From NCBI GenBank assembly GCA_023974075.1, contig CM043791.1, forward strand, positions 3,319,509 to 3,383,508: DNA of 64,000 nucleotides. Direction: 5' to 3'. Below, piece after piece: positions 1 to 11,911 of this stretch (positions are counted from its first letter, which is position 1; each line of letters starts with the position of its first letter). The notes beneath the pieces were generated by a model. That model searched no databases. It worked only from the letters and a program-made list of their open reading frames with translations, and had not been told where the DNA came from. The position numbers and the translations under genes were made by a program. Origin of the DNA: Chaenocephalus aceratus (taxonomy: Eukaryota > Chordata > Actinopteri > Perciformes > Channichthyidae).

Positions 1-62
1 GTACATCTACATTTCTAAAACGTAATCTATACATAGGCAATAACGACCATAGCAACATTGAT

Positions 63-2477
63 GTGGTTCAGACCAGTAATGGGATCACCGGTGACGTCTG
101 GTGGCACACTCTGAGATCATTCTTGCAGGCCGCAGGACAACATGGGTCATGTTATGCATGCACCCTTTTTCCCCAGGACTCATCAATGTCCGTGCCAGTT
201 CGTCCGCGCTCTCTGACCCAGGTTGAACACCTCTGCGCGTTTATGGCTCTGACAAGGCCCATCAAGGGTGAAGACCGCGTAACCGAGTGGCATTTTGCTA
301 GGCCGCTTCCCCCACCATGCAGTAATCGGTCTAACTCCCCTTTGCGTGCATCCACGCTTGACACCACATACGCAAAGTACCAACCCGTCAGCCATGTGCA
401 CCCCAGTCATTTGAGAGGGATGAAACACAGCCTCTGCATCCAGAGAGTTTTACCACAAAAACGTCTCTTACACCACCTTATTTTTCCTAGGCACTAGGAG
501 TGTAACGGTATACGTACCCGTTCCGAAATTATTCGGTACGGACCCTTCGGTTCGGTACACGTGTGTACCGAAGTTAGTACCGAACGAATATAACGTTAAA
601 CGTAAAAATTGAGAACGTGAACAACTTCAAACATTCAGAGTAATTTGCTCACATTGGGTTCAACGGGTCATAGAGCGAGCAAGTCATTTCATTGGACGAG
701 AGGCATAACTATGAGAGCTGGTCAGAAGGATGCGTTCAAATGTAGTCAGTAATTTGAGGAACTGTCGAAATGGCGAACGCAGAACACGAAAATCCTCCAG
801 CATCATTGAAGTCTCCGGTTGGGAACATTTTGGTTTCGCAGTTACGTACAAGGATGACGGACAAAGACAGGTGGGACCGAACCAAAGCTGTCTGTCGGCA
901 TTGTTCAACTAACATTGGTTACGCGGCAGGCAATACATCAAAACTTGCACACTAATTTAAAGGCATCACCCGAACGTGAATATCACCGGTACCAAAAGAA
1001 AAAAGACAGCATTTAAGCCTCCAACCACTCGCAAAAACTTCACACCCGAGCCAAAGCTATTACAAACGCCAAATATCCTTATGTTGCCATGTTAGCAAAG
1101 CGCTACCTGGCTGTATCTGCTACCTCTGTCCCTAGCGAGAGGGTGTTCTCCACAGCAGGAGACATTGCTAGTGCCAGCAGATCTGCCCTTTCGGCAAGCA
1201 ATGTGGACAAGTACATTTTTCTTTAAAAAAACATGAAAATACAATGACAAGCAAGTCATAATGTCAAACAGGCTGCTTAGGTACTAGTACAGTACAGTTC
1301 AAATACAGATTATTTCAGTTCATGGAAAAGCTGCAACTTGATGTTTATTTTATTATATTTTGTATTTATTTGAGTGAATATTCACAGTTTAATAATAACT
1401 AAAAACCCAAAACTAATAGTTTATGTTTTGTGAGTACTAGTACAGTAAAGTTCAAATACAGATTATTTCAGTTCATCGAAATGCTGCACCTTAATGTTTA
1501 TTTTATTATATTTTGTATTTATTTGAGTGAATACATTATTCACAGTTTAAGAAGAATTAAGAAAAACAAAAAAATATGTTTATGTTTTGTGATAATTTGT
1601 TCTGCTCTACCGAAAACGTACCGAACCGAGACCTAAAAACCGAGGTACGTACCGAACCGAAATGTTTGTGAACCATTACACCCCTACTAGGCACTACTAC
1701 TGGTTGTACTCGTATCCTACGGAACACGTGCAGTTACGGTGCTTACAAAATCTCGTATTGTCGCATATTCGGTGCCCCTGGAAGAATCCTTTCTAACATA
1801 GCATTCCCTGATGTTAACCATATTTCTCTCCAACTGGCCTGGCCCAGTGATGCTGGGTTAGCGCGCCACAAGATTACGTTTGGTTGTGCGGCGACAAGCT
1901 CTATCAAGTTCTGGCTCCCCTCTGGATAGGTACATGCACTCTAGTGGATTTGAATCCAGCAGTCACTGTACTCACGTCCTTAATGCACACGACACATCAT
2001 TACCCAGAGTTCCAACACCCAGACCACCACAAGGTAAAAAGAGATCTGACGTCCGCTGGAGCTAAATTCATGGGTGGCCTGTTCCCATGGTGGGGTACAG
2101 TAAACAATGCCCATAAAATAGATACTTTACACGTCCGGCTAGAGAATCTCACTTACGAGACGATGCAAGGCTTCCAGGCATTGCCCCCGTACATAATAGC
2201 CTCTAGGAACATGCTCATGCAGCACCAATTTGCTCTTGACCCTTTGTTCGCCTCAAACGGTGGCCTGTGTCATGTGATCAGTGACTCCTGTTGCACTTAC
2301 ATTCCCGACGCCACCAAGAACATCACTGACACCGTGCTGCATCTCAACGACCTGTTAGCCGACATGAAAGCGGATGACATATCCAACGCAGGTGGCTGGG
2401 ACTGGTGGTCCTGGCTTACATCAGGCGGGTGGGAAGCACACCTTCATCTAGGCTGTTGTACGTGTCCTGACTTGTAG
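63..2477 (+). pseudogene. Endogenous retrovirus envelope (env) remnant, split by a hAT element
   Basis: Remnant of a retroviral envelope glycoprotein, which in an intact virus is cleaved into a surface and a transmembrane subunit. The 3' part (1884-2477) reads as the end of a surface subunit followed by a transmembrane subunit: a CGDK...W.GTC block, a basic KVKR cleavage-like site, a glycine-rich stretch after it, and a clear CX6CC motif (C-HVISDS-CC) followed by NIT glycosylation and a WWSWLTSGGW pre-membrane segment. A stop interrupts the expected membrane anchor at 2475-2477. The 5' part (63-494) is surface-subunit-like and less certain. A 1,192 bp hAT plus its 8 bp TSD (1,200 bp in total) separates the two parts, and a further frame change lies near 1875. 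No gag, pol or LTR is seen beside it. CX6CC is typical of gamma/epsilon-type envelopes. It is non-functional as written. Confidence 0.7.
495..1686 (+). mobile_element. hAT transposon, internally deleted, inserted in the env remnant
   Basis: The ends are TIRs (TAGGAGTGTAACGGT at the left; the reverse complement of the right end is TAGGGGTGTAATGGT) with a perfect 8 bp TSD, ctaggcac, at 487-494 and 1687-1694. Both terminal regions are rich in GGTACCGAA-type words. Inside are two remnants of a hAT transposase: a BED-finger start at 770-955 (WDRTKAVCRHC, a CxxC pair) and, at about 1085-1225, the hAT C-terminal dimerisation signature (SVPSERVFSTAG, then ALSASNVDKYIFL and a stop). The catalytic middle is missing, so it is a non-autonomous deletion derivative. 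About 1300-1380 and 1437-1520 are near-identical direct repeats, an internal duplication. Confidence 0.88.
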
Positions 2478-2599
2478 TGGTTCTCTCCTCTATCTACACT
2501 TCTTGTCATCTTTGTAAAACGATATCAGACTGGTCATTGACACAGCCATGACTTCTAGTTAAATTCAATGTGGCTAAAATGAAAAGCTTTGTTAAGATA

Positions 2600-2880
2600 T
2601 GCAAGCGCGCGAAAGTCAAAGTCAGCTTTATTGTCAAAAATTCTACACGTGTTATACATCCAGAAATATCGTTTCCCACAGTGTGACATGTATACATAAA
2701 ACAAAACAAAAAGGGCCTAGATAAACGTGGTATACATTAAACAAACAAAAAAGGGCCTAGATAACCGGGGTATACAGTTTAAAATGTTAATAATATATTT
2801 AAAGTGTTCAAAGTGCAGTTTCAGTGCAAGTCAGTTGAAACGATCTTAAGTTGGCGTGACGTTGAAGTCGTGCGACCCTG
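2600..2880. repeat. Retroposon 3'-end-like interspersed repeat
   Basis: Begins with GTCAAAGTCAGCTTTATTGT, a start seen in many reverse-strand fish LINE/SINE tails. A roughly 45 bp unit containing aaaagggcctagata and ggtatac occurs twice (about 2690-2735 and 2735-2775). There is no coding capacity. I infer a truncated retroposon; the family is not determined. Confidence 0.45.
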
Positions 2881-2936
2881 CTGCTGTACTAGCTTGTAGT
2901 TCGTTTATAGCATAACGTTAGCATTTTGCTTCTGGC

Positions 2937-3146
2937 GACTAGATTTATGATTCAAAGATTATAAAAGTAGGGTTGACATGTGGAGATTATCCGGCTGAAC
3001 AAAACGTGATCTCTCTCTTAAATGTGTCAACCACAGACCTTATTTCGAGCTATTTTACGAAACCCTATGGAGAAATTGCATTGGTTTTTGACGAAGGAAC
3101 CGGAAGAAGTTTACTTCCGGGTTTTAGGACGCGTCACTGCGGTTCT
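2937..3146 (+). repeat. Fragment of an interspersed repeat shared with 47,095-47,310
   Basis: This stretch (from tagatttatgattc through ttaggacgcgtcactgcg) recurs at about 47,103-47,310, with the same order of words (attatccggctgaacaaaacgtg, cttatttcgagctatttt, acttccgggttttaggacg). It ends where duplicated segment A begins. The 47 kb copy continues into a long inverted repeat, so this is a truncated piece of that element. Confidence 0.6.
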
Positions 3147-3530
3147 CTATTCGTCATGCAAATATAGGATTTATCTGAGGTTAAAACAGACCGTCCATGA
3201 ATGCAGTTTCTCCGGTAAGTCAACCCTGCGTACTTTATGTTATGTTACTGGTGTTTTTATTAAGCTAACGTTAATGAATGTTTAGAGTTGGGTTAGCATT
3301 TGAGCAATCGGTAGCTCCATCTGTGCTAACGATGCTATGCGTAGCATCAAAGTTAAACGTAATAGAGAAGTATAAAACATTAAATGGGATGCTACTGTAT
3401 ACCAAAAGGCTTCTGTGCGAGGTTGGTAACATAAGGTCATCCTTGTACGTTAGATAGTTAGTTTGCTAGTTAGGTTACTGTATGCATTGTTAAGGTTCAT
3501 TTCAATTCGCTATGCTCTACTTACTATAGC

Positions 3531-6382
3531 CAGAGATGGAGTCGTTACTAAAAAAAAGTAATATATTACATATTACATATTACTTTTTAAAAAAAGTAAT
3601 ATATTACATTACTAAGTTACTCTCTACATAAAGTAACTCGTTACTTTACTCGTTACTTTACTCGTTACTTTACTCGCAGGGCCGACCCGCCCCTCCCTAC
3701 AGGCAGATCACGCAGACTGCGGCGCACCTACAGTGTAAGCGCGCCACAGTTTTGCCTCTGCGAGACTCCACTTGCCCCTCCAATTACTATTGCAATAAGG
3801 AAGACATAACACAAGTCTTTCTTTTTATATGCTCTTTAATAAAATAGGCTACCAGCCAACCACAACAAGCTAACAGTCTGTGAAACTTAAAGAACATTTC
3901 AAGAGAAAAATTGTAATAACGGAACAAGTGGGCCATATCAATGTGATGTGACACTGGCAAAATAAACAAATAAATAGCCTGTATAAAACAAAATAAGAGG
4001 TTGTCACTTGTCACTGAAGCAGTGGTTATACCGCATTAGGAGGAGTCTCTCAAATAGTTTATCGGATAACCGATTTCTTCTTGGTGTTAGCACAAGACTG
4101 CCTAGGCTGAAAAGCCTCTCAACCGGCGCACTCGATGGGGTAGCGGTGTTGTATTTTAGGAAGATGCGCTTTGTATTAGGGAAACGGCTCAATACTGCCA
4201 GCTCTGACCCCGACTTAAAATAGTCAATGACTTCTGTCTCAGAGTTTAAGGAAGCTGTATCTCCCTCCATCTCATCGAAGGCAAAGAAATCCTTCTCAGC
4301 GGACGTGCTGTAGGAGGCGGCATATTCCTGATGAGACGCACCCGGCTCCACACCACCGGGTGCAGAACGACACTCTGTAGTCAGCAGCGCCCGCGCAGCT
4401 TCTCTCCTTCCCTCCTCCGTAAACCATCGCACTTTAAACTTTGGCAACGTCACAGCAGCAAGAAGGGCATCTCTCAAGCACGGGTGCAAACCGTCTCTTG
4501 ATGGCATACGATAGAAATATTGGATAAGATGGATAGGTCAGCTAGGCTACACTGTAACTTGAGAGGCCTATAGCTAAACAAAATCGCAGATTGCATGCAG
4601 GCAGCTGTTTGAGGGAATACGCTCCTATTTATCATCATCATCACCAGGCAGCAACATATTTCCATATCACACGTAGGCTACATCAAGTCATCACACTTAA
4701 AAGTGTGCAGCACATTCCCATTCAATTACATTTAAAACAGCCTAATGGGATAGTGTTTGGTGAAAACTAAGTGCAAGTGTCATGTGGCATCTGGCAGACC
4801 TGCTGTCACCCGGGAAAGCCCAGTTTGTAGTGCCAATGTCCTAGACATCAGAATTTCCAACGTTGGTAGAAGACCGCCGTAGTAGCAGTTGTCTTCCCCT
4901 TGCAGAATATCCAACACCACTGTGAGTGGTTTCAGGACGGTGCAGTATTCCTTGAGGAATTGATGCTCCCGTTCAGTGAGGGCTTTAATACCCAGTCGGC
5001 TACAGAGAGTATTTAACTCTGGGATGGGGATGTCAGTGATGCGGGATAGGGCATCATGGAATGAATTCCATCTTGTTGATGTCGGCACGATAAGTTTCCT
5101 TCTGCACGTATCCTCGACGAGATCAGATGCCACGGTAGAACGGCTTGCTTTAGTCCAAAGGGCAGAACACTTTCCAGTGGCACTTCTGTAAACCGATTTG
5201 GACTCGGTGTTTGATGTAAGCCATTTTTCAACATCATTGCCTGCAATTACATTTAGTGTGTGTGACGCACACCTCAAGTGTGGAGGTAGAGAAAACTGTC
5301 CTTGTTCTAGATTGCTAGACAGCACTTCTCCAACATCTGTGAAAGCTACACCCTGATCTACTTCATCATCTCCCTCGTCAGAATCTGATGCTGGATGCTG
5401 CTGCTCATACACCTTGAAAGCCTTGACAAAATTGGATCCATTGTCCGTGACAGTGGCGGTGACTTTGTGTGAAAGTCCAAACTTTGAATGAATTTGTTCA
5501 ATTTCACTTGCAATAACGTCATATGTGTCGTCCTTTAATCCTTTTGCAAGCAATTGCGGCTTTCTCACGATGGAAATCGTGTGGGTCAATCCAGTGTGCT
5601 GTCATTCCCAAAAAACTTTGATTCTGGCTAGTCCAGATGTCAGCAGTGGTAGACACAAATTCTAAAGTTTCAAATGTTCTCTTTAGTTCAGTTTTCATTC
5701 CATAAGACTGATCCAGATAGCTCCTGAATGTTTTCCTGTCTGACCATGGCTGTCCTCTGTCTCCTGTTACCTGTATTTTGCGCAGTATATCTCTGAAAGA
5801 TGGTGATTCCACTGTGCAAATGGGCAACATTTCCTCGACTATGAAGGATGCTACAAGCCTGCCCATCTCTGCTTTGGTTACCGGTCCTCCAAATTCTAAT
5901 TTTTGCTGCTTCGGAGTCGGCGGCAGCACACTCACAACATCCTGGGTTCGGGGATCCTTAGCTATTAGCTTCACCTTAGCATGTGCTCTTTGCAGGTGTT
6001 TGTTGAGGTTTGACGTGGTGTTTACAGCAGTGGATAACAGCTTCTGGCCTGGACACAGTTTGCACCTCACCGTCACATTCCTGTCTAGTCTTCGGACGAA
6101 CTCAAAATAATGGGCATACCTCCACCCCTCGAAAGATATCGCTGACTCTGTCTCTGAATCAGCCATGTTTATGCAGCACTGCACGTGGAGTCGCGGTCGC
6201 GGAGATTACGTACATATAAACCTGCGGCGGAAACCCCTCTTGTCTGTCAGTGTGATTATGACTGATTTTATAAAAGTAACGAAGTAACGCGTGTCGGGGC
6301 AATGTTAGTAACTGTAGTGTGATTACTTAATTATAAAAGTTACTCGTTACCGACAAAAGTAATATTATTACACCCAACTCTG
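3531..6382 (-). mobile_element. Ac-like hAT transposon, near full length
   Basis: Perfect 8 bp TSD actatagc (3523-3530 and 6383-6390); the empty site is readable in duplication copy B near 19,720. Ends are CAGAGATGGAGTCGTTAC at the left and, reverse-complemented, CAGAGTTGGGTGTAATAATA at the right. Subterminal regions carry many GTTACT/AGTAAC repeats (3545-3675 and 6270-6370), as expected for transposase-binding arrays in this type of hAT. It carries one transposase gene on the minus strand. Confidence 0.92.
4004..6184 (-). pseudogene. hAT transposase (BED finger, RNase-H-like, dimerisation domain), frameshifted
   Basis: DDE-type transposase that would cut and paste the surrounding hAT. Reading from 6184 down: a BED zinc finger (CKLC...NLNKHLQRAH) at about residues 40-70; a TADIWTS block and WIDPHDFHREKAAIACKRIKG leading into the catalytic core; TDNGSNFVKAF in 4780-5589; and the C-terminal SSAPVERLFSLGS, RNRLSDKLFERLLLMRYN dimerisation helix ending at 4004. 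Two frame breaks are visible. One is near 5525, where the first frame ends after IKGR while the next resumes at TYDVIASE. The other is near 4470, within the stretch feeding RDALLAAVTLPKF. The gap 4508-4780 probably contains an intron with an unplaced donor. The damage is light, so the insertion is fairly young but no longer codes for an intact enzyme. Confidence 0.85.
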
Positions 6383-6533
6383 ACTATAGCATAAAATAGA
6401 CTAGCTAACGTCAACGTATTGTTGAAGAGAGGCTTAGTGTATATTAAATCAACCTCACAATAAAATGTGTGTATCTTTAAAATATGAACGTCACATTTCA
6501 AGATGGTCCAGAAATAACGCTCCCCTAGATATT

Positions 6534-7535
6534 AGGCTTGTTTGAGACGCGTTGCGGCTCGCCTCAAAAGTAGACGAGAATAGCCGATTGTAGCCGGGGG
6601 AGGTCTCAAAAAGCTCGCCTGAAGTCGGACAGCTCCGAGTCGGCTTCTTCTTCTTCATCTTCTTCTTCGCCTTCTTTTTCTTCTCTCGGTTTTTTGGCGG
6701 ATTGCAAACAACTTTAAGTTGCATATCGCCACCTCCGGAGTCGGCTTGACTCGGTTTGCATTTATAAAGAATGCACACATCCATGTTTAATCATTAATGT
6801 CAGATATGTACTAAGTAAATACATTTGTTCCTGCTCAAGATTAGATTCAACTTTATTGTTATTGCACAGATTACAGGTACTGAGACAACGAAATGCAGTT
6901 TAGCTTCTAACCAGAAGCAACAAGCAGTGAAGTGGAAAGTAATGTTCACAATCGAATGAATGATGAATAAACAGTGAGGGGTATGAATACACTAGATATC
7001 AGCCTGTGAGCAGTATGAACAGTGTGTATGAATACACTAGATATCAGCCTGTGAGCAGTATGAACAGTGTGTATGAATATGCTAAGATATATAAAGTATG
7101 AAAACGGTAAGCAGTGCAAGTATAGTATAAAATATATGGATATTAATTTCATGATGATAAACATTGTGGAACAATGATGAAAAATGTGAATGGAAGTGGC
7201 GACGTAAAACTGACACAAAACAACAACAAACTTTTGCCAGCCAATTGGAGAGTTTCATCAGCAGCACGTGGTAAAAACCACCAATGAGCGCTCAGCTCGA
7301 GATACCAGCGAGCCGTTTCCCATCAAGCATTTCGCTTCCGCAGCTCGTGGAGAGGGACTGCGCCGCCTCGCCGCGCCTCGCTCTCAAGGCTGCGGGCGTC
7401 TTTGTCCCGCGAGATTTCAACGTCTCATGTGGGCGAGCCTCCAGAGCAAGTCAGACAAAATGACTAACCATCATGCAACGCACTAGCAAGACATTGAACG
7501 CAACTGCGCAGGTCTCGCTTGTCTCAAACAAGCCT
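6534..7535. mobile_element. Harbinger/ISL2EU-like non-autonomous element
   Basis: Copy B is uninterrupted at this point (agatattgtaatatgg). The ends are long TIRs: AGGCTTGTTTGAGAC at the left and GTCTCAAACAAGCCT at the right, flanked by att (6531-6533) and act (7536-7538), a possible 3 bp TSD with one change. Subterminal parts are GC-rich (6540-6640, 7290-7480) and the middle is AT-rich. There is no transposase. The superfamily is inferred from short TSD and TIR length; an ISL2EU or other family is possible. Confidence 0.6.
6840..7130 (-). repeat. Retroposon tail nested in the 6.5-7.5 kb element, with an internal tandem duplication
   Basis: Begins with agattcaactttattgtta ... acaacgaaatgcagttt, a reverse-strand fish retroposon 3' end. 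A unit of about 50 bp (gtatgaatacactagatatc, then agcctgtgagcagtatgaac) appears twice, at about 6980-7028 and 7028-7076. Confidence 0.5.
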
Positions 7536-8132
7536 ACTGTAATATGGTTTGTTGAACTGGAGTTATTTATTGCAGCTAACCGCCTATCCGACGAACGACC
7601 CAAATATTGTTGTTTTTAATATTATTACCAATGCCTCTTTTAATTGTATTATCATCACACTTGAGAAACAGCCTTATCGTGGCTGTAGAACGGAACATGT
7701 AACTTAATTCCTGCATTTAAGGACGATGAATAGCGTAGTCAATGCTTTAGTGACAAATGATTTGTTTAAATATTAGATATGACGTTATCTGTGACTTCAG
7801 TGAAAATGAAGCTTATCCATTGCATTGCATTTTTTCAATAGGTTTGTGTCTTACCCTTACGTGTGTGATACATATGAATATGGCATATGAAAACAAATTA
7901 ATTTGACTGACTCATGAAAACCTCATCCAAAGTTACAGTAAAATAAAAAGGACCTACACAATAATACTCAATCAAACTGATACAGTATGAGGACTGTGAT
8001 ATCCAGCAATTTCTTAAGTATAACAATAAGATTATGACCTGTTTTTAAAAGAAGATAAAAAGTAGTTTGCATGTAAAGAAGTCTGTAACCCACGCATATA
8101 ACTTTACATCTCTTTGTTCAAAGTGTCCTTAA

Positions 8133-8556
8133 AAGTGGGGTAGGTAAGTTTGAGAAACCGGCTCGAGATACACTTTTTTTTATATTCCATGGAATGCTCT
8201 TAACATCCCGATAGCAATGAATATCTGAAGTGCTTTGACAAAAAATCCATAAAAAAATGTCATCTGTGGAAGCCGTGATACTGTAAAAAGCACAACCCGG
8301 CTAAACGGATTGGTTGTGCTTTTTACACTTTTTGATTGGATTGCCGACCTGTCTGTCAGCCTTCCATCTCGTGCACGCACAAATGTATCTCGTGCCCTCA
8401 TTGGGCGTGCCGTAATTGGACGTGCATTGCGCGTTCATATGTGTTGGAGGAGGTGCTCTGTAAGGAAGTCTGAAGGAAGGGGCGGATTCTTTTCGGCTGT
8501 GTACTTTCAAATGTTAGTGCCCTCGAGCCGGTTTCTGAAACTTACCTACCCCACCT
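8133..8556. mobile_element. TTAA-flanked MITE (piggyBac/Kolobok type)
   Basis: Flanked by TTAA at 8129-8132 and 8557-8560. Copy B carries the empty site as cctcaagg, i.e. TTAA changed to TCAA. The TIRs are about 37 bp, starting AAGTGGGGTAGGTAAGTTT and, reverse-complemented, AGGTGGGGTAGGTAAGTTT, both running to an ACCGGCTCGAG block. TTAA targets belong to piggyBac and Kolobok. There is no transposase. A perfect 15 bp hairpin sits inside. Confidence 0.82.
8283..8326. other. Perfect 15 bp hairpin inside the TTAA MITE
   Basis: gtaaaaagcacaacc (8283-8297) and its exact reverse complement (8312-8326) enclose a 14-base loop. Transcripts crossing it would form a stable stem. Confidence 0.85.
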
Positions 8557-8560
8557 TTAA

Positions 8561-8641
8561 GGTGACCCAGACGGGCTGGACCAGAGGAGGAGAGACAGAT
8601 CTGGACTCCTAACAGCAGAGAACTTCAGCACGGATTCCAAG
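8561..8641 (+). other. Exon-like block conserved in both duplication copies
   Basis: The stretch from ggtgacccagacgggctgg to acggattccaag, followed by a possible GT donor (8642), is nearly identical at 20,463-20,544, and in copy B it reads openly as GDPDGLDQRRRDRSG...FSTDSK. A second exon-like block (acceptor tttctgttag at about 9189-9198, then gaaaggacacgcctgag) lies 0.6 kb further, but in one frame copy A has a stop where copy B reads GPEEHP. No family is recognised. These may be remnants of a duplicated host gene or of a large element; support is weak. Confidence 0.25.
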
Positions 8642-9807
8642 GTACATCTTTTTCATACTTTACAAAGAATGCATAAAGTAATGACTCTAATACACTGATA
8701 CACATGCCATTAAATATGACTGAATACTAGATCACCTACACATCAGTGATGTTGAGTGTACTTTCTTAGCAAAAGGTTACATTTACATTTTACCAAGCAA
8801 CATCACTTTTTTGTTCAACTTTCACATTTCAATGTATTTAAGGCAAATATTATTGAACATAGTGAGAACTGCGACCCTTTGTCTCTGCATACTGACTGTA
8901 ACAAAACATGTTAAAAGTGATTCTTTCAGTGAGACAACCGGACAGAGCAAGCTTCTACAGTCGCACTAAGTTTTGATAACGGTTACATATTATTTTAATA
9001 ATACATTTATTTCAATGTTGATGAATTTAGAACGGTTTATTCATAATCTGATTATCTTTGTAGTACACTGTTGGATTTTAAAAAAACACATTCAAATCAA
9101 AAAATCATTATATTTATAGCCCCTGAACAAACAAACACACCTCTTTCTTAAATAACACACTTGCTCTGCAATAATGTGTTTTTTGATATTTCTGTTAGGA
9201 AAGGACACGCCTGAGAGACAGGACTGCTTCACCATGTTCTCTTTCTCTGAGGGTCCATAAGAACATCCAAGAGGGAAAGGAGAAGCTGATGTGATGAGAT
9301 TTAAGAGCAGTACAGGACATTCACTAAGAGACACAAAAACCTGCACACTGACTAGTTTTGTAGTCCAACAGGAACTTCATTTTTGTGTTGTTTTGTGTTT
9401 TACGTTGTACCTCAGACACAGTGTGATTACTGTCAGGCCTATAAAGTTTGGCACAAAAAAAGGCAGCTGATCAAATACATTTGCCTCACTTTATGAGCTT
9501 CACATCACTTGTGCCTTGTACCGCAGAGTTTGCAACGTCACAAATAAATGGTGCCAATCTTCAGTCAGATGTGAATGTGTAATTTAACATTTTCAATAAG
9601 AATAACGGACAAAAGGAGTACAAATACAATTTATTGAAATGTGAACTAAAAGTTATCAAGCATGAACCATGACCATTTTTAAAAAAAATAAAAACGAAAT
9701 AATATACATAAATTACACTAAATGTTAATCTGTTAATTGACAGGCTAGGCCTGTGCAGGTGGTAACAGCTATGCCCAGCATGGGCTAAGTTCTGTAGGTG
9801 CAGCTGG

Positions 9808-9990
9808 TGCAGGTCCTCCTCCATCAGACCTGGTCCTCCTCCCTCAGGCCTGGTCCTCCTCCATCAGGCCTGGTCCTCCTCCATCAGGCCTGGTCCTCCT
9901 CCATCAGGCCTGGTCCTCCTCCCTCAGGCCTGGTCCTCCTCCCTCAGGCCTGGTCCTCCTTCCTCAGGCCTGGTCCTCCTCGCAGGGAAA
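9808..9990 (+). repeat. 20 bp minisatellite, about 9 units
   Basis: Tandem units ggtcctcctccmtcaggcct. Copy B keeps only one unit at 21,865-21,884 because a Harbinger element entered there and the array is short. The 90-residue open frame over it is a by-product of the repeat, not a gene. Confidence 0.9.
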
Positions 9991-11073
9991 GACCCTCAGC
10001 CCTCTCTGGCCAAACAAACAGACAGGACATGAAGCTGAGGTCTCCCCCAAAGTCTCTAATCATCCTGTGAATATGAGAGGGGAACAAATAGTGTAATAGA
10101 TGGTTTGGACAATAAGAAATATAAAGTTAACTGTTGAGTTGCTCGTTTTTTTAGATTGACAGGGTTTAATAATACAAACAAAAGGAGAGGCACCGTAAAA
10201 TAAAGATTGGTCTTTCAATAAATTGTGTTGATTTTGTCTTTTGAATTGTTTGTATAAAGTCAAGCTAGAACTGTTACTTATAGTTTGAATGATACAGTCT
10301 GGTTATAATGTTTGGAGGAGGCATCACAGATGAGAGCACCATTTGTTGTGTTCCATCCACAACAAATGCACACAGATTGATGTGTGTGTATTTATTGATC
10401 TACTATTTCTTGAATCATTATGGTCAGTCCAAAACAAGAGATTTTGTTTTAGTAACATGTTTTTAAAACGTCTCTTTTCCACTACACTATCTTGAATATT
10501 TTAGTTTTTACATCACAACATTTATCTAACAGCTTTAACATTGTAAAGGTGTCACTTCGGACTCTGGGTAATTATGACAGCATGTCCTATTATTTTGAGA
10601 GTTTGAACAAACTTTAAATACTTTAACAACACTTTCCTAATTATACTAGCATACTTTTACTAAAGTAACATTAACATGTTTAAATGCAGGGCTTTTACAG
10701 GGTTGCCAACTCTCACGCATCTGGCGTGTGACACACGCTTTCACTCTCAATCTCACGCTCTCACGCTGCCCAAACTATTCTCACGCCAAAAACAAGATGA
10801 ACCGGCGATCGTTTTTGGTTGGTTATTTACAATGTTGAGTTGACAGCTGCTCAAGCTAACGATCCGCTCCCTCCCTGCCCCCACCACTCTTAACAACGTT
10901 AACAGACAGCAGAGCAGTGGGAGCCGGTTGGTCAATCCCCGACCCGTATTGCGCATGCGCAGATCTAAGATCCATTAGAAATGATAAAAAGTTAAAGTCT
11001 GCTGCTTATTGTTCTACTTGGCCAAAATAGAGTCAAAGACTATGTGAGAGTGCGTTAATTAATATATTTGGTA

Positions 11074-11334
11074 TAGGCCTCTCACGATAATTAATTTAGT
11101 TGGATACATTTTCCCGGAAATGATTGCGATAAACGATAATATTGTCGACACCGTTGTATGACCATCTTAGACCACTGACATAATGATAATATATAATAAT
11201 AGTTCAAGTACATCCTTTCAAACTGCTAGTCACATCCTTATGTAAATGGGAATGTATCGAGGTCAGAAAAGTTATCGAGTTCATTTTTATTTATCGTACG
11301 ATAAGTCAATGAATTGCTTATCGCGACAGGCCTA
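11074..11334. mobile_element. Small TIR element (TAGGCCTSTCRCGATAA ends)
   Basis: Left end TAGGCCTCTCACGATAA and, reverse-complemented, right end TAGGCCTGTCGCGATAA make a 17 bp imperfect TIR around 261 bp of AT-rich, non-coding DNA with repeated cgataa words. No clear TSD is visible, because the next hAT inserted at its right edge. Confidence 0.6.
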
Positions 11335-11704
11335 TGCACTAGAGATGTTAAGATTCACCGATTCGCATCGGTGCATCGGCATAAACGTTCAAGATGCGAG
11401 TGCACCGGTTGAAAGAGTGCACATCGGCTACAGTTTGGGTTGAACCGGGTTGAACTCGCGATGCATCGATTGCGTAGCGTCTTTGCATCGGTAAAAAAAC
11501 CGATTCATTCATATAAAATCCCCTAATCCTGTCAACGCTCAGCAGAGACGATCTTTGATTTTGATATTTGCTTCGCCACTACCGAGGCCGAGAGTCTCAG
11601 TTATCAACACACACGGAAGTTGAGGAGAAAGAGAAACACAGCGCACCGAAAAATACCTACAAATCAAACGTTTGGCAACACTTCGGATTGTTCAAGAAAG
11701 ACGG

Positions 11705-11911
11705 TGTAATAGTCCTTTATGCTATATAGTTGACCGCAGGTCATGGAGAGTAATAAGGTATCCGTAGACCTTTGTATGAGGTATCTTTATTACTTAACAG
11801 GGCTACAGCCATGATACATAGATCCGTCCTAGATTACACACAGTATCACTCCGCAGCCGCACCCCATCAGTAACGTCCTGATGGTATATGTGCGCGGCAC
11901 TATATACTACA
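11705..11911 (+). mobile_element. Solo LTR inserted in the hAT BED-finger exon
   Basis: A 207 bp segment starting TGTAATAG and ending ACTACA, flanked by the 5 bp direct repeat gacgg (11,700-11,704 and 11,912-11,916). Removing it restores an unbroken BED-finger frame (KKDG directly followed by QLEKS), which supports the boundaries. TG...CA ends with a 5 bp TSD are the hallmarks of an LTR retrotransposon; only the LTR is left. Confidence 0.8.

Noticed and set aside
6491..6784. Lysine-rich 97-codon minus-strand frame
   Set aside because: Crosses the border of the Harbinger-like element and consists of a (TTC)n-type stretch; not conserved.
9798..10070. Proline-rich 90-codon ORF
   Set aside because: It lies on the 20 bp minisatellite and copy B does not keep it.
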